A stretch of 64,000 nt of DNA from Actinotalea caeni (GTDB taxonomy: Bacteria; Actinomycetota; Actinomycetes; Actinomycetales; Beutenbergiaceae): contig NZ_WNXX01000009.1 of the NCBI RefSeq assembly GCF_009733795.1, forward strand, positions 1 to 64,000, given 5' to 3'. The notes under the pieces are model-generated. The model did no database searches, was not told the origin of the DNA, and saw only the letters and a list, made by a program, of their open reading frames with translations. Positions within the stretch are counted from its first letter, which is position 1, and every line of letters begins with the position of its first letter. Below are positions 40,356-49,577 of this stretch, in pieces. Position numbers and translations under genes: made by a program.

Positions 40356-40703
40356 TCAGAACGGCGCCACCGGGCGGATCTCCATGACGTAGAACGGCAA
40401 CGACCTCAGCAGGTCGGTGAGCACGTCCAGGTCGGGCGCCTCGATGACGTAGAACCCGCCGATCGCCTCCGTCGCCTCGGTGTAGGGGCCGTCGGTGAGC
40501 ACGACGTCGCCGCCGACCGGGCGCAGCACGGTCGCGCTGTCGCCGCCCGTGAGCGCCTCGCCCGCGACGATCGTGCAGCCCTCGCGCGCGGCGACGACGG
40601 CGTCGAACGCCTCGTGCTGGGCCATCCACTCGGCCTGCTCGGCCTCGGTGAGGTCCTCCCACCGCTTGTCGGCGTAGTCGACCAGGAAGACCGTGTACCT
40701 CAT
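40356..40703 (-). CDS. YCII/DGPF domain protein
   Basis: 115 aa. Begins MRYTVFLVDYADKRWEDLTEAE, contains the DGPYTEATEAIGGFYVIEAPDLD block (DGPYTE is this family's signature), and ends MEIRPVAPF, as DGPF proteins usually do. GGAGG lies 5 nt before the ATG. It is the first gene of a two-gene unit with the ECF42 sigma factor, as in many actinobacteria. Enzymatic role unproven; possibly a binding partner of the sigma factor's TPR domain. Confidence 0.9.
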   Translation of the reverse strand: MRYTVFLVDYADKRWEDLTEAEQAEWMAQHEAFDAVVAAREGCTIVAGEALTGGDSATVLRPVGGDVVLTDGPYTEATEAIGGFYVIEAPDLDVLTDLLRSLPFYVMEIRPVAPF

Positions 40704-40837
40704 GTCGCCTCCGGTCGTGCGCGGCTGCTGCGTGGCATGCGTGCCTCCTCGTCCCATCCTGGCCCCTGCGGAGCCCGTGCACACCGATGACGGACGACGG
40801 CGCACGAGATCGACAACCCGGTCGGCACCGTGTGCCC

Positions 40838-40850
40838 TACCGTGTGGCTC
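40838..40850 (+). promoter_or_regulatory. Leaderless-type promoter of the Pr6Pr gene
   Basis: TACCGT (40838-40843) is followed by seven bases and the ATG at 40851, the spacing expected when transcription starts at the A of the start codon. No ribosome binding site is present. Confidence 0.55.
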
Positions 40851-41498
40851 ATGCGGGCAGCGCGGGTCTGGCATGCCGTCACCTTCGTCGTCGCGGCTGC
40901 GGCCCTGGTGCTGCAGACGGTGCTCGTGATCACCGGCAGCGCGGTTCTCGACGAGACGGCGGTCCCACCGCTCGGGACCCGGCTGCTGCGGCTGGTCGGC
41001 TACTTCACGATCCAGTCCAACGTGCTGGTCGCGGTCGTCTCGTGGCTGCTGCTGCGTGACCCCGGCCGCGACGGGCGCGGCTTCCGGGTGCTGCGCCTCG
41101 ACGCCGTTGCCGCGATCACCGTGACCGGGCTCGTTCACCTCGTGCTGCTGCGCCCGCTGCTCGACCTCGAGGGCGCCGACGCCGTGGCCGACGCGCTGCT
41201 GCACGTCGTCGTGCCGCTGCTCGCCGTCGTGACGTTCCTGGTGCACGGGCCCCGCCCACGTGTCGACCTGCGCACGGCGGCGCTCGCGCTGGTCTGGCCG
41301 CTGCTGTGGCTGGCGTACACGCTCGCCATGGGAGCGGCCACCGGCTTCTACCCCTACCCGTTCGTCGACGCCGCCGCGCTGGGCTACCCGCAGGTGCTGC
41401 TCAACGGTCTGGGGGTGGCGGTGCTGCTGGTGACGCTGTTCGCGCTCGCGGGTCTCGTCGACCGCCGGCTCGCGCCGCGCCCGGCCGAGTCCGGCTGA
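40851..41498 (+). CDS. Pr6Pr family membrane protein
   Basis: 215 aa with six predicted helices. The family blocks FTIQSNVLVAVVSWLLL (residues about 57-73), VTGLVHLVLLRPLLDLEG, ALLHVVVPLLAVVTFLVHGPR and YPYPFVDAAALGYPQVLLN are clear. Related to FAR-17a/AIG1 proteins; function in bacteria unknown. The start at 40851 fits the leaderless promoter pattern; a frame starting 21 nt upstream would overlap the -10 box. Confidence 0.83.
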   Translation: MRAARVWHAVTFVVAAAALVLQTVLVITGSAVLDETAVPPLGTRLLRLVGYFTIQSNVLVAVVSWLLLRDPGRDGRGFRVLRLDAVAAITVTGLVHLVLLRPLLDLEGADAVADALLHVVVPLLAVVTFLVHGPRPRVDLRTAALALVWPLLWLAYTLAMGAATGFYPYPFVDAAALGYPQVLLNGLGVAVLLVTLFALAGLVDRRLAPRPAESG

Positions 41499-41540
41499 GC
41501 CCGGCGGGCCGCGCTCGGCGACCCGCGGCCGCTCGGCACC

Positions 41541-41553
41541 TACTATCGACCGC
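41541..41553 (+). promoter_or_regulatory. Leaderless-type promoter of the flippase-like gene
   Basis: TACTAT (41541-41546) is followed by seven bases and the ATG at 41554. No ribosome binding site. Confidence 0.6.
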
Positions 41554-44403
41554 ATGCCCGGTTCGGAGGTGACGCCGGTCGCTCCGGCGCGTGCTGCCGA
41601 GCGAGCCGTGCGCGTGGTCGACATCCCGCTGCGGCGGGTGCGACGCCCCGCCGACCTCGTGCTCATGCTGGCCTCGCTGGCCGGCATCGGGATCGTGCTC
41701 GTGCTCGGCATCTACGCCAGCCGCACCACGACGGCGGTCATCGACGACATCGAGGCGTCACCGCTCAGCGGCGTCATCGACGTCCTCACCAACATCCTGC
41801 TGCTGCCGATCAACGTCATCGAGGGCTGGCTGACCCTGATCCTGCCGGTGGTCGTCATCGCCGAGCGGCTGATCCGGCGCAACCCCCGCGCGGTGGCGGA
41901 GGCGCTGGTCGCGGCCGTCGTCGCCGCGTCGCTGGCGCTCCTGGTCTCCTGGCTGGTGTTCGAGCACGCGCCGGCCGCGCTGGTCGACGAGCTGCGGGTG
42001 TGGCAGATCGACCTCGACGGCAGCGGCCAGTGGGTGCTGACGATCACGCCGACGGTCGCGGCCCTCTCGGCGCTCCTCACGGCCACCGGCACCCGCGACC
42101 GCAGCCGCATCGTCGCGCTCTCGTGGAACCTGCTCTGGATCGTGCTCACGGTCGCGGTGCTCACGGGCACCTCGACGATCGTCGGAGCGCTGGTGTCGGT
42201 GCTCATCGGGCGCTCGGTCGGGCTCGGCATCCGCTACCTCGTCGGGGTGCTGTCGGAGCGCGCGCACGGCGACGCGCTCGTGGCAGCGGTACGACGAGCC
42301 GGCGTCGACCCGGTGAGCATCATCCGCATGGGCGACACGACCGACGTCGAGCACATGCGCGTCGAGACCGTCGTCACCGACGTGCCGATCGGCTACACGA
42401 CCGCCGAGACCCGCTCGGCCGCGGTGCTCGAGACCGACGACCCGGCAGCCGACCCGGGCGCGGGCGGCATGCCGCGCGACGACCGTGCCGGACGCACCGC
42501 CGCCGCCGACCCGGCACCCGAGGCCGACCCCGACCTCACCCCCGCGCTCGGCGTGCCGGTCGCGACCGGCGGGGCCGAGGAGCCGACGCCCATGGCGCAG
42601 CCCGCGGCCGGCGAGGGCGACGGCTCGGCGGTCACGCTGCCGGTCGTGCCGACGATCGAGCCGATGAGCGACACCGCGTTCCGCGGCATCGCCGCGACCA
42701 TGCCCGAGTCGGCGACGGTCGCGATCGAGCGGGAGGGCCTCAACCGGGTCTACGCGGTGCTGGACCGCGACGGCAACCGCTGGGACGCCGTCGTGCTCGA
42801 CCGCGACAGGCAGGTCATCGGTCTGCTGGCGTGGCTGTGGTCGGCGATCACGCTGCGCGGCTTCGGCCGGCGCAACGCCGTCTCGCTGCGGCAGGCCGCC
42901 GACCGCGCCGTCCTCATGACCTACGCAGCGGCCGCCGCCGGCGTGCGCAGCCCGCGGCTGCGCGGCATCGCCCGCTCCGACGAGTCGATCGTGCTGCTGG
43001 GCGAGCACGTCGAGGGCGCCCGCAACCTCTCCGACTACACGGTCGAGCACATCACCGACGAGGTGATGGACCGCGCCTGGGATCAGCTGCGGCGGGCGCA
43101 CCGCGCCGGGCTGTCGCACCGGAACCTGTCGGCCGAGACCGTGCTGCTCGTCGGCGAGGGCGAGCACGCCGGCGAGGTGCTGATCAACGGCTGGGAGCAG
43201 GGCGACATCGCCTCCTCGACGCTGTCCCGCCGCATCGACCAGATCCAGATGCTCATGCTGTTCGCGGTCCGCGTCGGTGCCGACCGCGCGTGCGACGCGG
43301 CCGCGCGCGTCCTCGACCCCGAGGAGCTCGCGGCGCTGGCACCGCTCGTGCAGACGGTCGCGCTGCCGCCCGAGACGCAGGCCGAGGCCAAGCGGGCGCG
43401 GACCGCCCTGCGCGACGTGCGCGACAAGCTCGTCACCTATCTGCCGGAGAGCCAGACCGAGATCCAGCCGATCCAGCTGCGGCGCGTCAGCGCCCGCACG
43501 GTCGTCACGGTGACGATCGCCGTCGTCGCCGGATGGATCCTGCTGACGACGCTCAACTTCCGCGAGATCCTCGCCGACGCCGCCAACGCCAACCCGGCCT
43601 GGATGCTCGCGGCGTTCGGGCTCGGGCTGCTCACCTACCTCGGCTCGGCGCTCGGCCTCATCGCGTTCTCGCCGGAACGGCTCGGGCTGTGGCGGACGAC
43701 GCTCGTGCAGGTGGCGGCGTCGGTCATCGGACTGGTCGCACCCGCGGGCGTCGGGCCCGCAGCGCTCAACCTGCGGTTCATGCAGAAGCGCGGCGTCGCC
43801 ACCCCGCTCGCGGTCGCCACGGTCGCGCTGCTGCAGGTCTCGCAGTTCGTCACCACGGTGCTGCTGCTCATCGCGATCGCGCTGCTCACCGGCAGCCAGG
43901 GTGCGCTCGCGCAGCTGCCGTCGGGGCCGCTCGTGCTGATCCTGGGCGTGTCGATCGTCGTCGTGGCGGTGCTGTTCCTCGTGCCGCAGCTGCGGCGCTG
44001 GGTGCTCACCAAGATCCGGCCGACGGTCCGCCAGGTCTGGCCGCGGCTGATCTGGGTGATCGGCCAGCCCGGGCGGCTGCTGCTGGGCATCGGCGGCAAC
44101 CTGCTCATGACGATCGCCTACCTGGCCGCCTTCGCGGCCACGCTCGCGGCCTTCGGGCAGTCGCTGTCGCTGACGACGCTCGCGATCATCTACCTCACCG
44201 GCACCGCGATCGGCTCCGCGGTGCCGACACCGGGCGGCATCGGCGCCGTCGAGGGTGCGCTCTCGCTGGGTCTGACCACCGCGGGCGTCGCGACCGCGAC
44301 CGCGACGTCGACCGCCGTGCTGTTCCGCGTGCTGACGTTCTGGATCCGCGTGCCGATCGGCTGGTTCGCGCTGCGGCACCTGCAGAAGCGGAACCTCGTC
44401 TGA
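41554..44403 (+). CDS. Fusion of membrane region, pseudokinase domain and LPG-synthase-type flippase domain
   Basis: 949 aa. About residues 35-245 hold several membrane helices. Residues about 285-375 are an acidic Ala/Pro/Asp-rich linker. Residues about 380-620 resemble a protein kinase with a degenerate active site: the HRD position reads SHRNLSAETVLL and the DFG position INGWEQGD. Residues about 650-945 are a lysylphosphatidylglycerol-synthase TM (UPF0104) domain with AGVGPAALNLRFMQKRG and the GTAIGSAVPTPGGIGAVEGAL block (shortened PTPGGIGAVEGA). Probably envelope lipid or lipid-linked substrate handling. Next gene is a PP2C phosphatase. Confidence 0.8.
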   Translation: MPGSEVTPVAPARAAERAVRVVDIPLRRVRRPADLVLMLASLAGIGIVLVLGIYASRTTTAVIDDIEASPLSGVIDVLTNILLLPINVIEGWLTLILPVVVIAERLIRRNPRAVAEALVAAVVAASLALLVSWLVFEHAPAALVDELRVWQIDLDGSGQWVLTITPTVAALSALLTATGTRDRSRIVALSWNLLWIVLTVAVLTGTSTIVGALVSVLIGRSVGLGIRYLVGVLSERAHGDALVAAVRRAGVDPVSIIRMGDTTDVEHMRVETVVTDVPIGYTTAETRSAAVLETDDPAADPGAGGMPRDDRAGRTAAADPAPEADPDLTPALGVPVATGGAEEPTPMAQPAAGEGDGSAVTLPVVPTIEPMSDTAFRGIAATMPESATVAIEREGLNRVYAVLDRDGNRWDAVVLDRDRQVIGLLAWLWSAITLRGFGRRNAVSLRQAADRAVLMTYAAAAAGVRSPRLRGIARSDESIVLLGEHVEGARNLSDYTVEHITDEVMDRAWDQLRRAHRAGLSHRNLSAETVLLVGEGEHAGEVLINGWEQGDIASSTLSRRIDQIQMLMLFAVRVGADRACDAAARVLDPEELAALAPLVQTVALPPETQAEAKRARTALRDVRDKLVTYLPESQTEIQPIQLRRVSARTVVTVTIAVVAGWILLTTLNFREILADAANANPAWMLAAFGLGLLTYLGSALGLIAFSPERLGLWRTTLVQVAASVIGLVAPAGVGPAALNLRFMQKRGVATPLAVATVALLQVSQFVTTVLLLIAIALLTGSQGALAQLPSGPLVLILGVSIVVVAVLFLVPQLRRWVLTKIRPTVRQVWPRLIWVIGQPGRLLLGIGGNLLMTIAYLAAFAATLAAFGQSLSLTTLAIIYLTGTAIGSAVPTPGGIGAVEGALSLGLTTAGVATATATSTAVLFRVLTFWIRVPIGWFALRHLQKRNLV

Positions 44404-44515
44404 GCGTCCGGGGCGGGCACGGCAGCCGCCTGGACGCGCGTGGATCGTCGGCGGCCGGGCAGACTATCGTGAGGGTTCCAGCGGGACGGCGGGCGACGGC
44501 GGAAGGGCGCGGGCG

Positions 44516-45751
44516 ATGGAGGTGAGCTTCCGTTTCGCGGTGCGCAGCGACCTCGGCACGGTGCGCACCAACAACGAGGACTCCGCGCTGGCGAGCCCGA
44601 ACCTGCTCGTGCTCGCGGACGGCATGGGCGGTCACGCCGCGGGCGAGGTCGCCTCGACGGTCGCCACCCGGGTGTTCGCCGAGATCGCCGACCACCTCGC
44701 CGAGACCCCCGACGGCGCCGACGTCGCCACCCGCATCACCCTCGCCGGCCGCTCCACCCGGCTCGCGCTGCAGGAGATGTCCGAGGCCGACCCGATGCTG
44801 GAGTCGATGGGCACCACGCTGCTCGCGGTCGTCAGCCACGCCGGGCAGGTGACGGTCGGGCACATCGGCGACTCCCGCGTGTACGCGTTGCGCGGCTCCT
44901 CGCTGTACCAGGTCACCACCGACCACACGCACGTGCAGCGGCTCGTCGACACCGGGCAGCTGACGCCCGAGAAGGCGCGCACCCACCCCTACCGGGCGAT
45001 GCTGCTGCGCTCGCTCGACGACCACCCCGGCGGCCCGGACCTCGACGTCATCTCGCTCGCGATCGAACCGGGCGACCGGCTGCTGCTGTGCAGCGACGGG
45101 CTCTCCGACTACCTGCCGCCCGAGCAGATCGGGCGGCTGCTGGCGATCGCGGACCGCGAGGAGGCCGCCGACGCACTCGTCGACGCCGCGCTCGAGCACG
45201 GCACCCGCGACAACGTGACGGTCGTCGTCGCCGACGTCGTGGCGGAGCCCGGCAACGGCACGCTCCCCGAGCTGGCGGGTGCCGTCGTCGACGGCCTGGA
45301 GCTGTCGCCGATGGCGGGCGCCGCGCTCGAGCACAGCCTGCCGCGGCTGGCGCCGCAGATCCTCGCCCGGCCCCGCACCGAGGCCGAGCCGGCCGCCGAG
45401 GCCGAGCCGGCCGGAAGGGAACCGGTCGAGAGCGCCGACGCACCGGCTGCCGAGCCCGACGGCGCGGCCGTGCGCGAGGAGCCCGAGCCCGCTCAGCCCG
45501 AGCTGGTCGCCGAGGTGCCCGTCGAGGAGACCGACGACGCCGAGGTCGCACCGGCCGCGACCACCGCCGCGCCGCCCGAGGAGCCCGAGGCCCCCACGAA
45601 GCCCGATGCCGCCGAGCAGGGGGCCGAGGGCCGGCCCACCGCGACGACGGCGCCGACGTCCGCCTCGCAGCACCGTGAGCCGGTGCTGCCCGGGGTGCTC
45701 GCGGCCGCGCTGCTCGTGCTCGTCGCGGTCGCGATCGGCCTCATCCTGTGA
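44516..45751 (+). CDS. PP2C-family protein serine/threonine phosphatase with membrane anchor
   Basis: 411 aa. The PP2C motifs are complete: RTNNEDS (Glu21-Asp22), LADGMGGHAAGE (metal ligands Asp35, Gly36), TVGHIGDSRVYALR, LCSDGLSDYL and RDNVTVVVADVV. Residues about 255-385 form an Ala/Glu/Pro-rich linker, and a single membrane helix (VLAAALLVLVAVAIGLIL) ends the protein. The catalytic domain is cytoplasmic. It follows the pseudokinase-flippase gene; a functional link is plausible. TATCGT about 50 bp upstream may be its own -10. The 3' end overlaps the convergent LssY_C gene by 11 bp. Confidence 0.92.
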   Translation: MEVSFRFAVRSDLGTVRTNNEDSALASPNLLVLADGMGGHAAGEVASTVATRVFAEIADHLAETPDGADVATRITLAGRSTRLALQEMSEADPMLESMGTTLLAVVSHAGQVTVGHIGDSRVYALRGSSLYQVTTDHTHVQRLVDTGQLTPEKARTHPYRAMLLRSLDDHPGGPDLDVISLAIEPGDRLLLCSDGLSDYLPPEQIGRLLAIADREEAADALVDAALEHGTRDNVTVVVADVVAEPGNGTLPELAGAVVDGLELSPMAGAALEHSLPRLAPQILARPRTEAEPAAEAEPAGREPVESADAPAAEPDGAAVREEPEPAQPELVAEVPVEETDDAEVAPAATTAAPPEEPEAPTKPDAAEQGAEGRPTATTAPTSASQHREPVLPGVLAAALLVLVAVAIGLIL

Positions 45752-47117
45752 TCTCGCCGCTGGTGTCGCGCTCCGCCTCGCCGGGACGGCTCGTCGCGAC
45801 GTAGATCCGCGCGGTGTCGCTCGACAGCGCCAGGATGACGAGGATCTCCAGCGCGGTGCCGAGCAGGCTGAGCATCGAGGTGCCGCGCTCGCCGCCCTCC
45901 CACCACAGCAGCGCCCACACGAGCACGCCGATCGTCGCCAGCGCGAGCGCCGCGGTGCGGGCCCACCGCCGCCGCGCGTAGACGAGCGCCGCGAGCAGCA
46001 GGTACGCGAGCAGGTAGACGACGAGCAGCAGCCGGGCGCCGGTGACGACGGCGTCGAGGCCGAGGCCGCCGTCGACCCACGACCGGACCGGGCCGAGCGC
46101 CAGCAGCGCGCCGCCGTGGTCGGGCACGGTCTCCGGCACGGCGACCGCACCGACGAGCGCGCGCACGAGCATGAGCGCCAGACCGAACGCGACGGTGATC
46201 GGGACCGGGCGCCGGTAGGCGGCCTCGGCGTCGTCCTCGGCGATCTTGGCGGCGACGTCGCCCGACGGCGCGGGCGTGTGCCGCAGGTCGACGATCGGCA
46301 GGTCTCCGTCGGTGCGGATGCGGTCGCCCCCGCCGTTGCGGTGGTGGTAGCCGGACGAGAAGTGCTTGAGCCGCTCGACCGCCATCCCCGTGTTCCCCGC
46401 GGCCGGGTGCTCGAGCGTGGCGATGATGTGGTCGCGCTCGGTGTCGATCTCGGCGTCGATGCGGTGGGTGAGCTGACCGGTGAACAGCGACAGCCCCACG
46501 GCGCGGTCGAACGTGCCCGCCGCCAGCCAGTCGACGCGCCGGCCGCCCGGCAGCAGCCACCCCTCGGGCGTGGGCCAGAAGCGCACGTGGTGCCGCTTCG
46601 CCGGGTTGCCCTCGACCTCCTGCTGGTAGGTGAACGCCTGCCGGCGGCCGAACAGGTACAGCGCGGAGACCGGTGCCTCCTCGTAGGAGCGGCGCCGCAG
46701 CGTGGCGACGACGGTGCGCCAGCCGGTGAACACGTTGAGCTCGTCCGCACGGCGCCACCCGGCGCGCAGCATCGCGGCGTGGATCTGCTCCTCGGTGCCG
46801 AGGATCGCGAGGTTGACCGGGTCGCCGAGCACGCCCTCGCGGGTGCGGGTGCGACCGATGAAGTAGTCGGGCAGGTAGATGCGCGAGAGCAGCGAGTGGA
46901 TGCGCGGCAGGATCAGGTAGGTCACGAGCAGCCAGAACGGCACGAAGGCCCACAGCTGCGTCCACCCCTGCGTGAGCAGCTGGTAGACGAGCAGGAACGC
47001 CAGCCACGTCGCCGCGAGCGTGCCGAAGCCCGCGAACAGCCGGTCGACCCAGCGCACCGGCACGTGCTGCAGGCTCTCGACCGCTGCGTGCGCCCGGTCC
47101 GTCAGCGATCGCGCCAT
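45741..47117 (-). CDS. LssY C-terminal domain membrane protein
   Basis: 458 aa. Two N-terminal helices (residues about 25-75), then a soluble LssY_C region with LPDYFIGRTRTREGVLGDPVNLAILG (shortened DPVNLAILGTEEQIHAAM), AGWRRADELN, RRRSYEEAPVSALYLFGRRQ and FWPTPEGWLLPGGRRVDWLAAG (shortened). About four more helices lie near the C-terminus. LssY_C occurs alone or fused to PAP2 phosphatases; its function is not known. The ATG at 47117 begins MARSLTDR. Confidence 0.82.
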   Translation of the reverse strand: MARSLTDRAHAAVESLQHVPVRWVDRLFAGFGTLAATWLAFLLVYQLLTQGWTQLWAFVPFWLLVTYLILPRIHSLLSRIYLPDYFIGRTRTREGVLGDPVNLAILGTEEQIHAAMLRAGWRRADELNVFTGWRTVVATLRRRSYEEAPVSALYLFGRRQAFTYQQEVEGNPAKRHHVRFWPTPEGWLLPGGRRVDWLAAGTFDRAVGLSLFTGQLTHRIDAEIDTERDHIIATLEHPAAGNTGMAVERLKHFSSGYHHRNGGGDRIRTDGDLPIVDLRHTPAPSGDVAAKIAEDDAEAAYRRPVPITVAFGLALMLVRALVGAVAVPETVPDHGGALLALGPVRSWVDGGLGLDAVVTGARLLLVVYLLAYLLLAALVYARRRWARTAALALATIGVLVWALLWWEGGERGTSMLSLLGTALEILVILALSSDTARIYVATSRPGEAERDTSGEITG

Positions 47118-47337
47118 GACCACCAACCGTAGTCGCCGCACCGGCACCCGGCCGGGCCCGAGCCGCCCCGGGGGCCGGCATGTCGGCGAGACGACACGAC
47201 GCAGGTGTGCCGACCCGGCCGCGCCGCCCAGCAGAGAGTGGCACGACGTGCCGTGAGACCGAGGAGCGGCAGGACGTGCAGTGAGACTGCGAGGGTGAGC
47301 GCGGCTGGTCCGCGGTGGCGGTGTCGGGGGCGCCCTC

Positions 47338-47350
47338 TACCGTGGTCGCG
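47338..47350 (+). promoter_or_regulatory. Leaderless-type promoter of the YcaQ-family gene
   Basis: TACCGT (47338-47343), seven bases, ATG at 47351. The remainder of the 233-bp gap to the LssY_C gene shows nothing else recognisable. Confidence 0.55.
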
Positions 47351-48436
47351 ATGACGGTTCACGAGCTCACCCTGGCGCAGGCGCGGCGGGTGGCGGTGCG
47401 GGCGCAGTGGCTGGGCGCCGACCGCCCGCCGGACCTGCTCGCCTTCGTCCGCCGCGCGACGCTGCTGCAGCTGGACCCGACGAGCGCGATCGCGCCCAGC
47501 GCCGACCTCGTGCTGTGGAGCCGGCTCGGCAGCCGCTATCGGCACGCCGACCTCGAAGAGGCCGTGGCCCGCCGCGACCTCATCGAGCTCGACGCGATGC
47601 TGCGGCCCGCCGAGGACCTCGCGCTGTACCGCGCCGCGATGGCCGCGTGGCCCGTCGCGGGCTACCAGACCGGGGCCGCGCGCTGGGCCGAGGCGAACGA
47701 GGCGTGCGCGCAGGACATCCTGGACCGGTTGCGGGCCGAGGGGCCGCTGCCGTCGCGGGCGCTGCCCGACACGTGCGTGGTGCCGTGGCGCTCGACGGGC
47801 TGGACCAACGACCGCAACGTCACCCAGATGCTCGAGGTGCTCGTCGCGCGCGGGCAGGTCGCCGTCGCCGGTCGCATCGGCAAGGAACGGCTGTGGGACC
47901 TCGCCGAGCGCGTCTACCCCGACGTCCCGCCGGTGCCGATGGCCGAGGCGGCCCGACGGCGCGACGAGCGCCGGCTGCAGGCGCTCGGCATCGCGCGGGC
48001 GAAGGCGCCCCGGCACCCGATGGAGCCGACGCACGTCGGCGAGGCCGGCGAGGAGGCGGTCGTCGAGGGTGTCAAGGGCACCTGGCGGGTCGACCCCGCG
48101 CAGCTCGGGCAGCCGCTCGCGCCGCGGGCCGCGCTGCTCTCCCCGTTCGACCGGCTGCTGCACGACCGCCGCCGGCTCGAGGAGCTGTTCGGCTTCGAGT
48201 ACGTGCTCGAGATGTACAAGCCGGCCGCGAAGCGCCGCTGGGGCTACTACGCGCTGCCGGTGCTCGTCGGCGAGGATCTCGTCGGCAAGCTCGACGCGAG
48301 CGTGGACCACGACGCCGGCGCGCTGCGGGTCAACCCCCTCCACTGGGACGTCGAGCCGAGCAGGGCGGCGAGGGCCGCCGTCGACGAGGAGATCGAGGGG
48401 CTCGCCGCGTGGCTGGGGCTCGCCGTCGCCCGCTGA
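47351..48436 (+). CDS. YcaQ/AlkX-family winged-helix DNA glycosylase
   Basis: 361 aa HTH_42 protein. LLQLDPTSAIA carries the catalytic Gln40-Leu41-Asp42 (the QxD form of E. coli YcaQ, as opposed to QxQ of AlkZ). Later blocks LLSPFDRLLHDRRRLEELFGFEYVLEMY (shortened SPFDRLLHDRRR) and RRWGYYALPVLVGEDLVGKLD are family signatures. Predicted to unhook nucleobases damaged by bifunctional alkylating agents, including interstrand crosslinks. Not in an operon. Confidence 0.88.
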   Translation: MTVHELTLAQARRVAVRAQWLGADRPPDLLAFVRRATLLQLDPTSAIAPSADLVLWSRLGSRYRHADLEEAVARRDLIELDAMLRPAEDLALYRAAMAAWPVAGYQTGAARWAEANEACAQDILDRLRAEGPLPSRALPDTCVVPWRSTGWTNDRNVTQMLEVLVARGQVAVAGRIGKERLWDLAERVYPDVPPVPMAEAARRRDERRLQALGIARAKAPRHPMEPTHVGEAGEEAVVEGVKGTWRVDPAQLGQPLAPRAALLSPFDRLLHDRRRLEELFGFEYVLEMYKPAAKRRWGYYALPVLVGEDLVGKLDASVDHDAGALRVNPLHWDVEPSRAARAAVDEEIEGLAAWLGLAVAR

Positions 48437-48450
48437 GGACCACCGGTGGG

Positions 48451-49473
48451 TCAGCGCGGCCAGGCGGCCGCGATCGCCTCGAAGCTCGCGATGCGGGCGG
48501 CCCGGTCCAGGCCGGGCGTGACGACGACGACCTCGTCGGTCTGCGCCTGCTCCTGCAGCTCGCGCAGCCGGGCCACCACCTCCGACGCCGGCCCGACCGC
48601 CATCCGGTCGGGGTCGCGCGGTGCGTCGCGGAACTCCGGCGACGCGGCGAACGCGTCGACCTCCTCGGGCCGGATCGGCTCGCGGATGTTGCGACGCAGG
48701 TTGAGCATCGTGAGCGCCCAGGCGGCCTCGAACCGCGTGACCTGCTCCGGGTCGTCGCTGGCGAACGCCAGCACCGAGATCGCCGACCACGGCTGCTGCT
48801 CGACGCCGGGCTGGAACTGCTCGCGGTAGCGGCGCAGCACCGGCGTGGCGAGGTCGGGGCTCATGTGGTGGGCGAACACCGCCCGCATGCCGTTGACGGC
48901 GGCGAACTGCGGGCCGTAGGCGCTGGAGCCGAGCATGAACACCTCGGGCCGGTCGGCCACGACCGGCGCCGCGACCAGGCGCGCGTACGGGTGGCCCTCG
49001 GGGAAGCCGTCGCCGAGGAACCCGAGCAGCTCGGCGACCTGGCCGGGGAAGTCGGCCGCCGGGTCGGTCTGCACGCCGCGGCGCAGCACGTGCGCGGTCA
49101 GCGGGTCGGTGCCGGGCGCTCGGCCCAGGCCGAGGTCGACCCGGCCCGGCGCGATCGCGAGCAGCGTGCGGAACGTCTCGGCGACCTTGAACGCGGTGTG
49201 GTTCGGCAGCATGATCCCGGCCGCGCCGACCCGGATCGAGCTGGTGAGCGTGAGCAGGTGCGAGATGAGGATCTCGGGTGCGCTGCATGCCAGCGAGGTC
49301 ATGTTGTGGTGCTCCGACACCCAGTACCGGCGGTAGCCGGCCGCCTCGACGGCGCGGGCGACCTCGACGGCGCCGGCGATCGAGTCGACCGGCGTCTCGC
49401 CGTGCTCGATCCCGACGAAGTCGAGGACGGCGAGGGGCAGGGTCGCGGGGGTGTCCGGGGTCTCGTCAGCCAC
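48451..49473 (-). CDS. LLM class flavin-dependent oxidoreductase (MsnO8-like)
   Basis: 340 aa. LPLAVLDFVGIEHGETP opens the barrel, followed by RRYWVSEHHNMTSLACSAPEI (shortened WVSEHHN), VGAAGIMLPNHTAFKVAE and the DLGLGRAPGTDP phosphate loop. The GTG at 49473 is used because AGGCAGGA lies upstream and the first strand follows closely; an extended frame has only low-complexity sequence. The substrate is unknown. It converges with the YcaQ gene after 14 bp. Confidence 0.85.
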   Translation of the reverse strand: MADETPDTPATLPLAVLDFVGIEHGETPVDSIAGAVEVARAVEAAGYRRYWVSEHHNMTSLACSAPEILISHLLTLTSSIRVGAAGIMLPNHTAFKVAETFRTLLAIAPGRVDLGLGRAPGTDPLTAHVLRRGVQTDPAADFPGQVAELLGFLGDGFPEGHPYARLVAAPVVADRPEVFMLGSSAYGPQFAAVNGMRAVFAHHMSPDLATPVLRRYREQFQPGVEQQPWSAISVLAFASDDPEQVTRFEAAWALTMLNLRRNIREPIRPEEVDAFAASPEFRDAPRDPDRMAVGPASEVVARLRELQEQAQTDEVVVVTPGLDRAARIASFEAIAAAWPR

Positions 49474-49577
49474 GTCCTGCCTCAACCCGGCGGCGGCACC
49501 GACCATTCCCGGCCGTCCGGGGGTGCGGGCCGCCGGACCGGGCCCGCGGGCGCGCACGAGTCTGCAGACTGCTCGGC

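Noticed and set aside
41758-44379. 873-codon minus-strand ORF opposite the flippase-like gene
   Set aside because: Composition is almost only Arg, Asp, His, Gln and Gly. The plus-strand frame has membrane helices and recognisable motifs.
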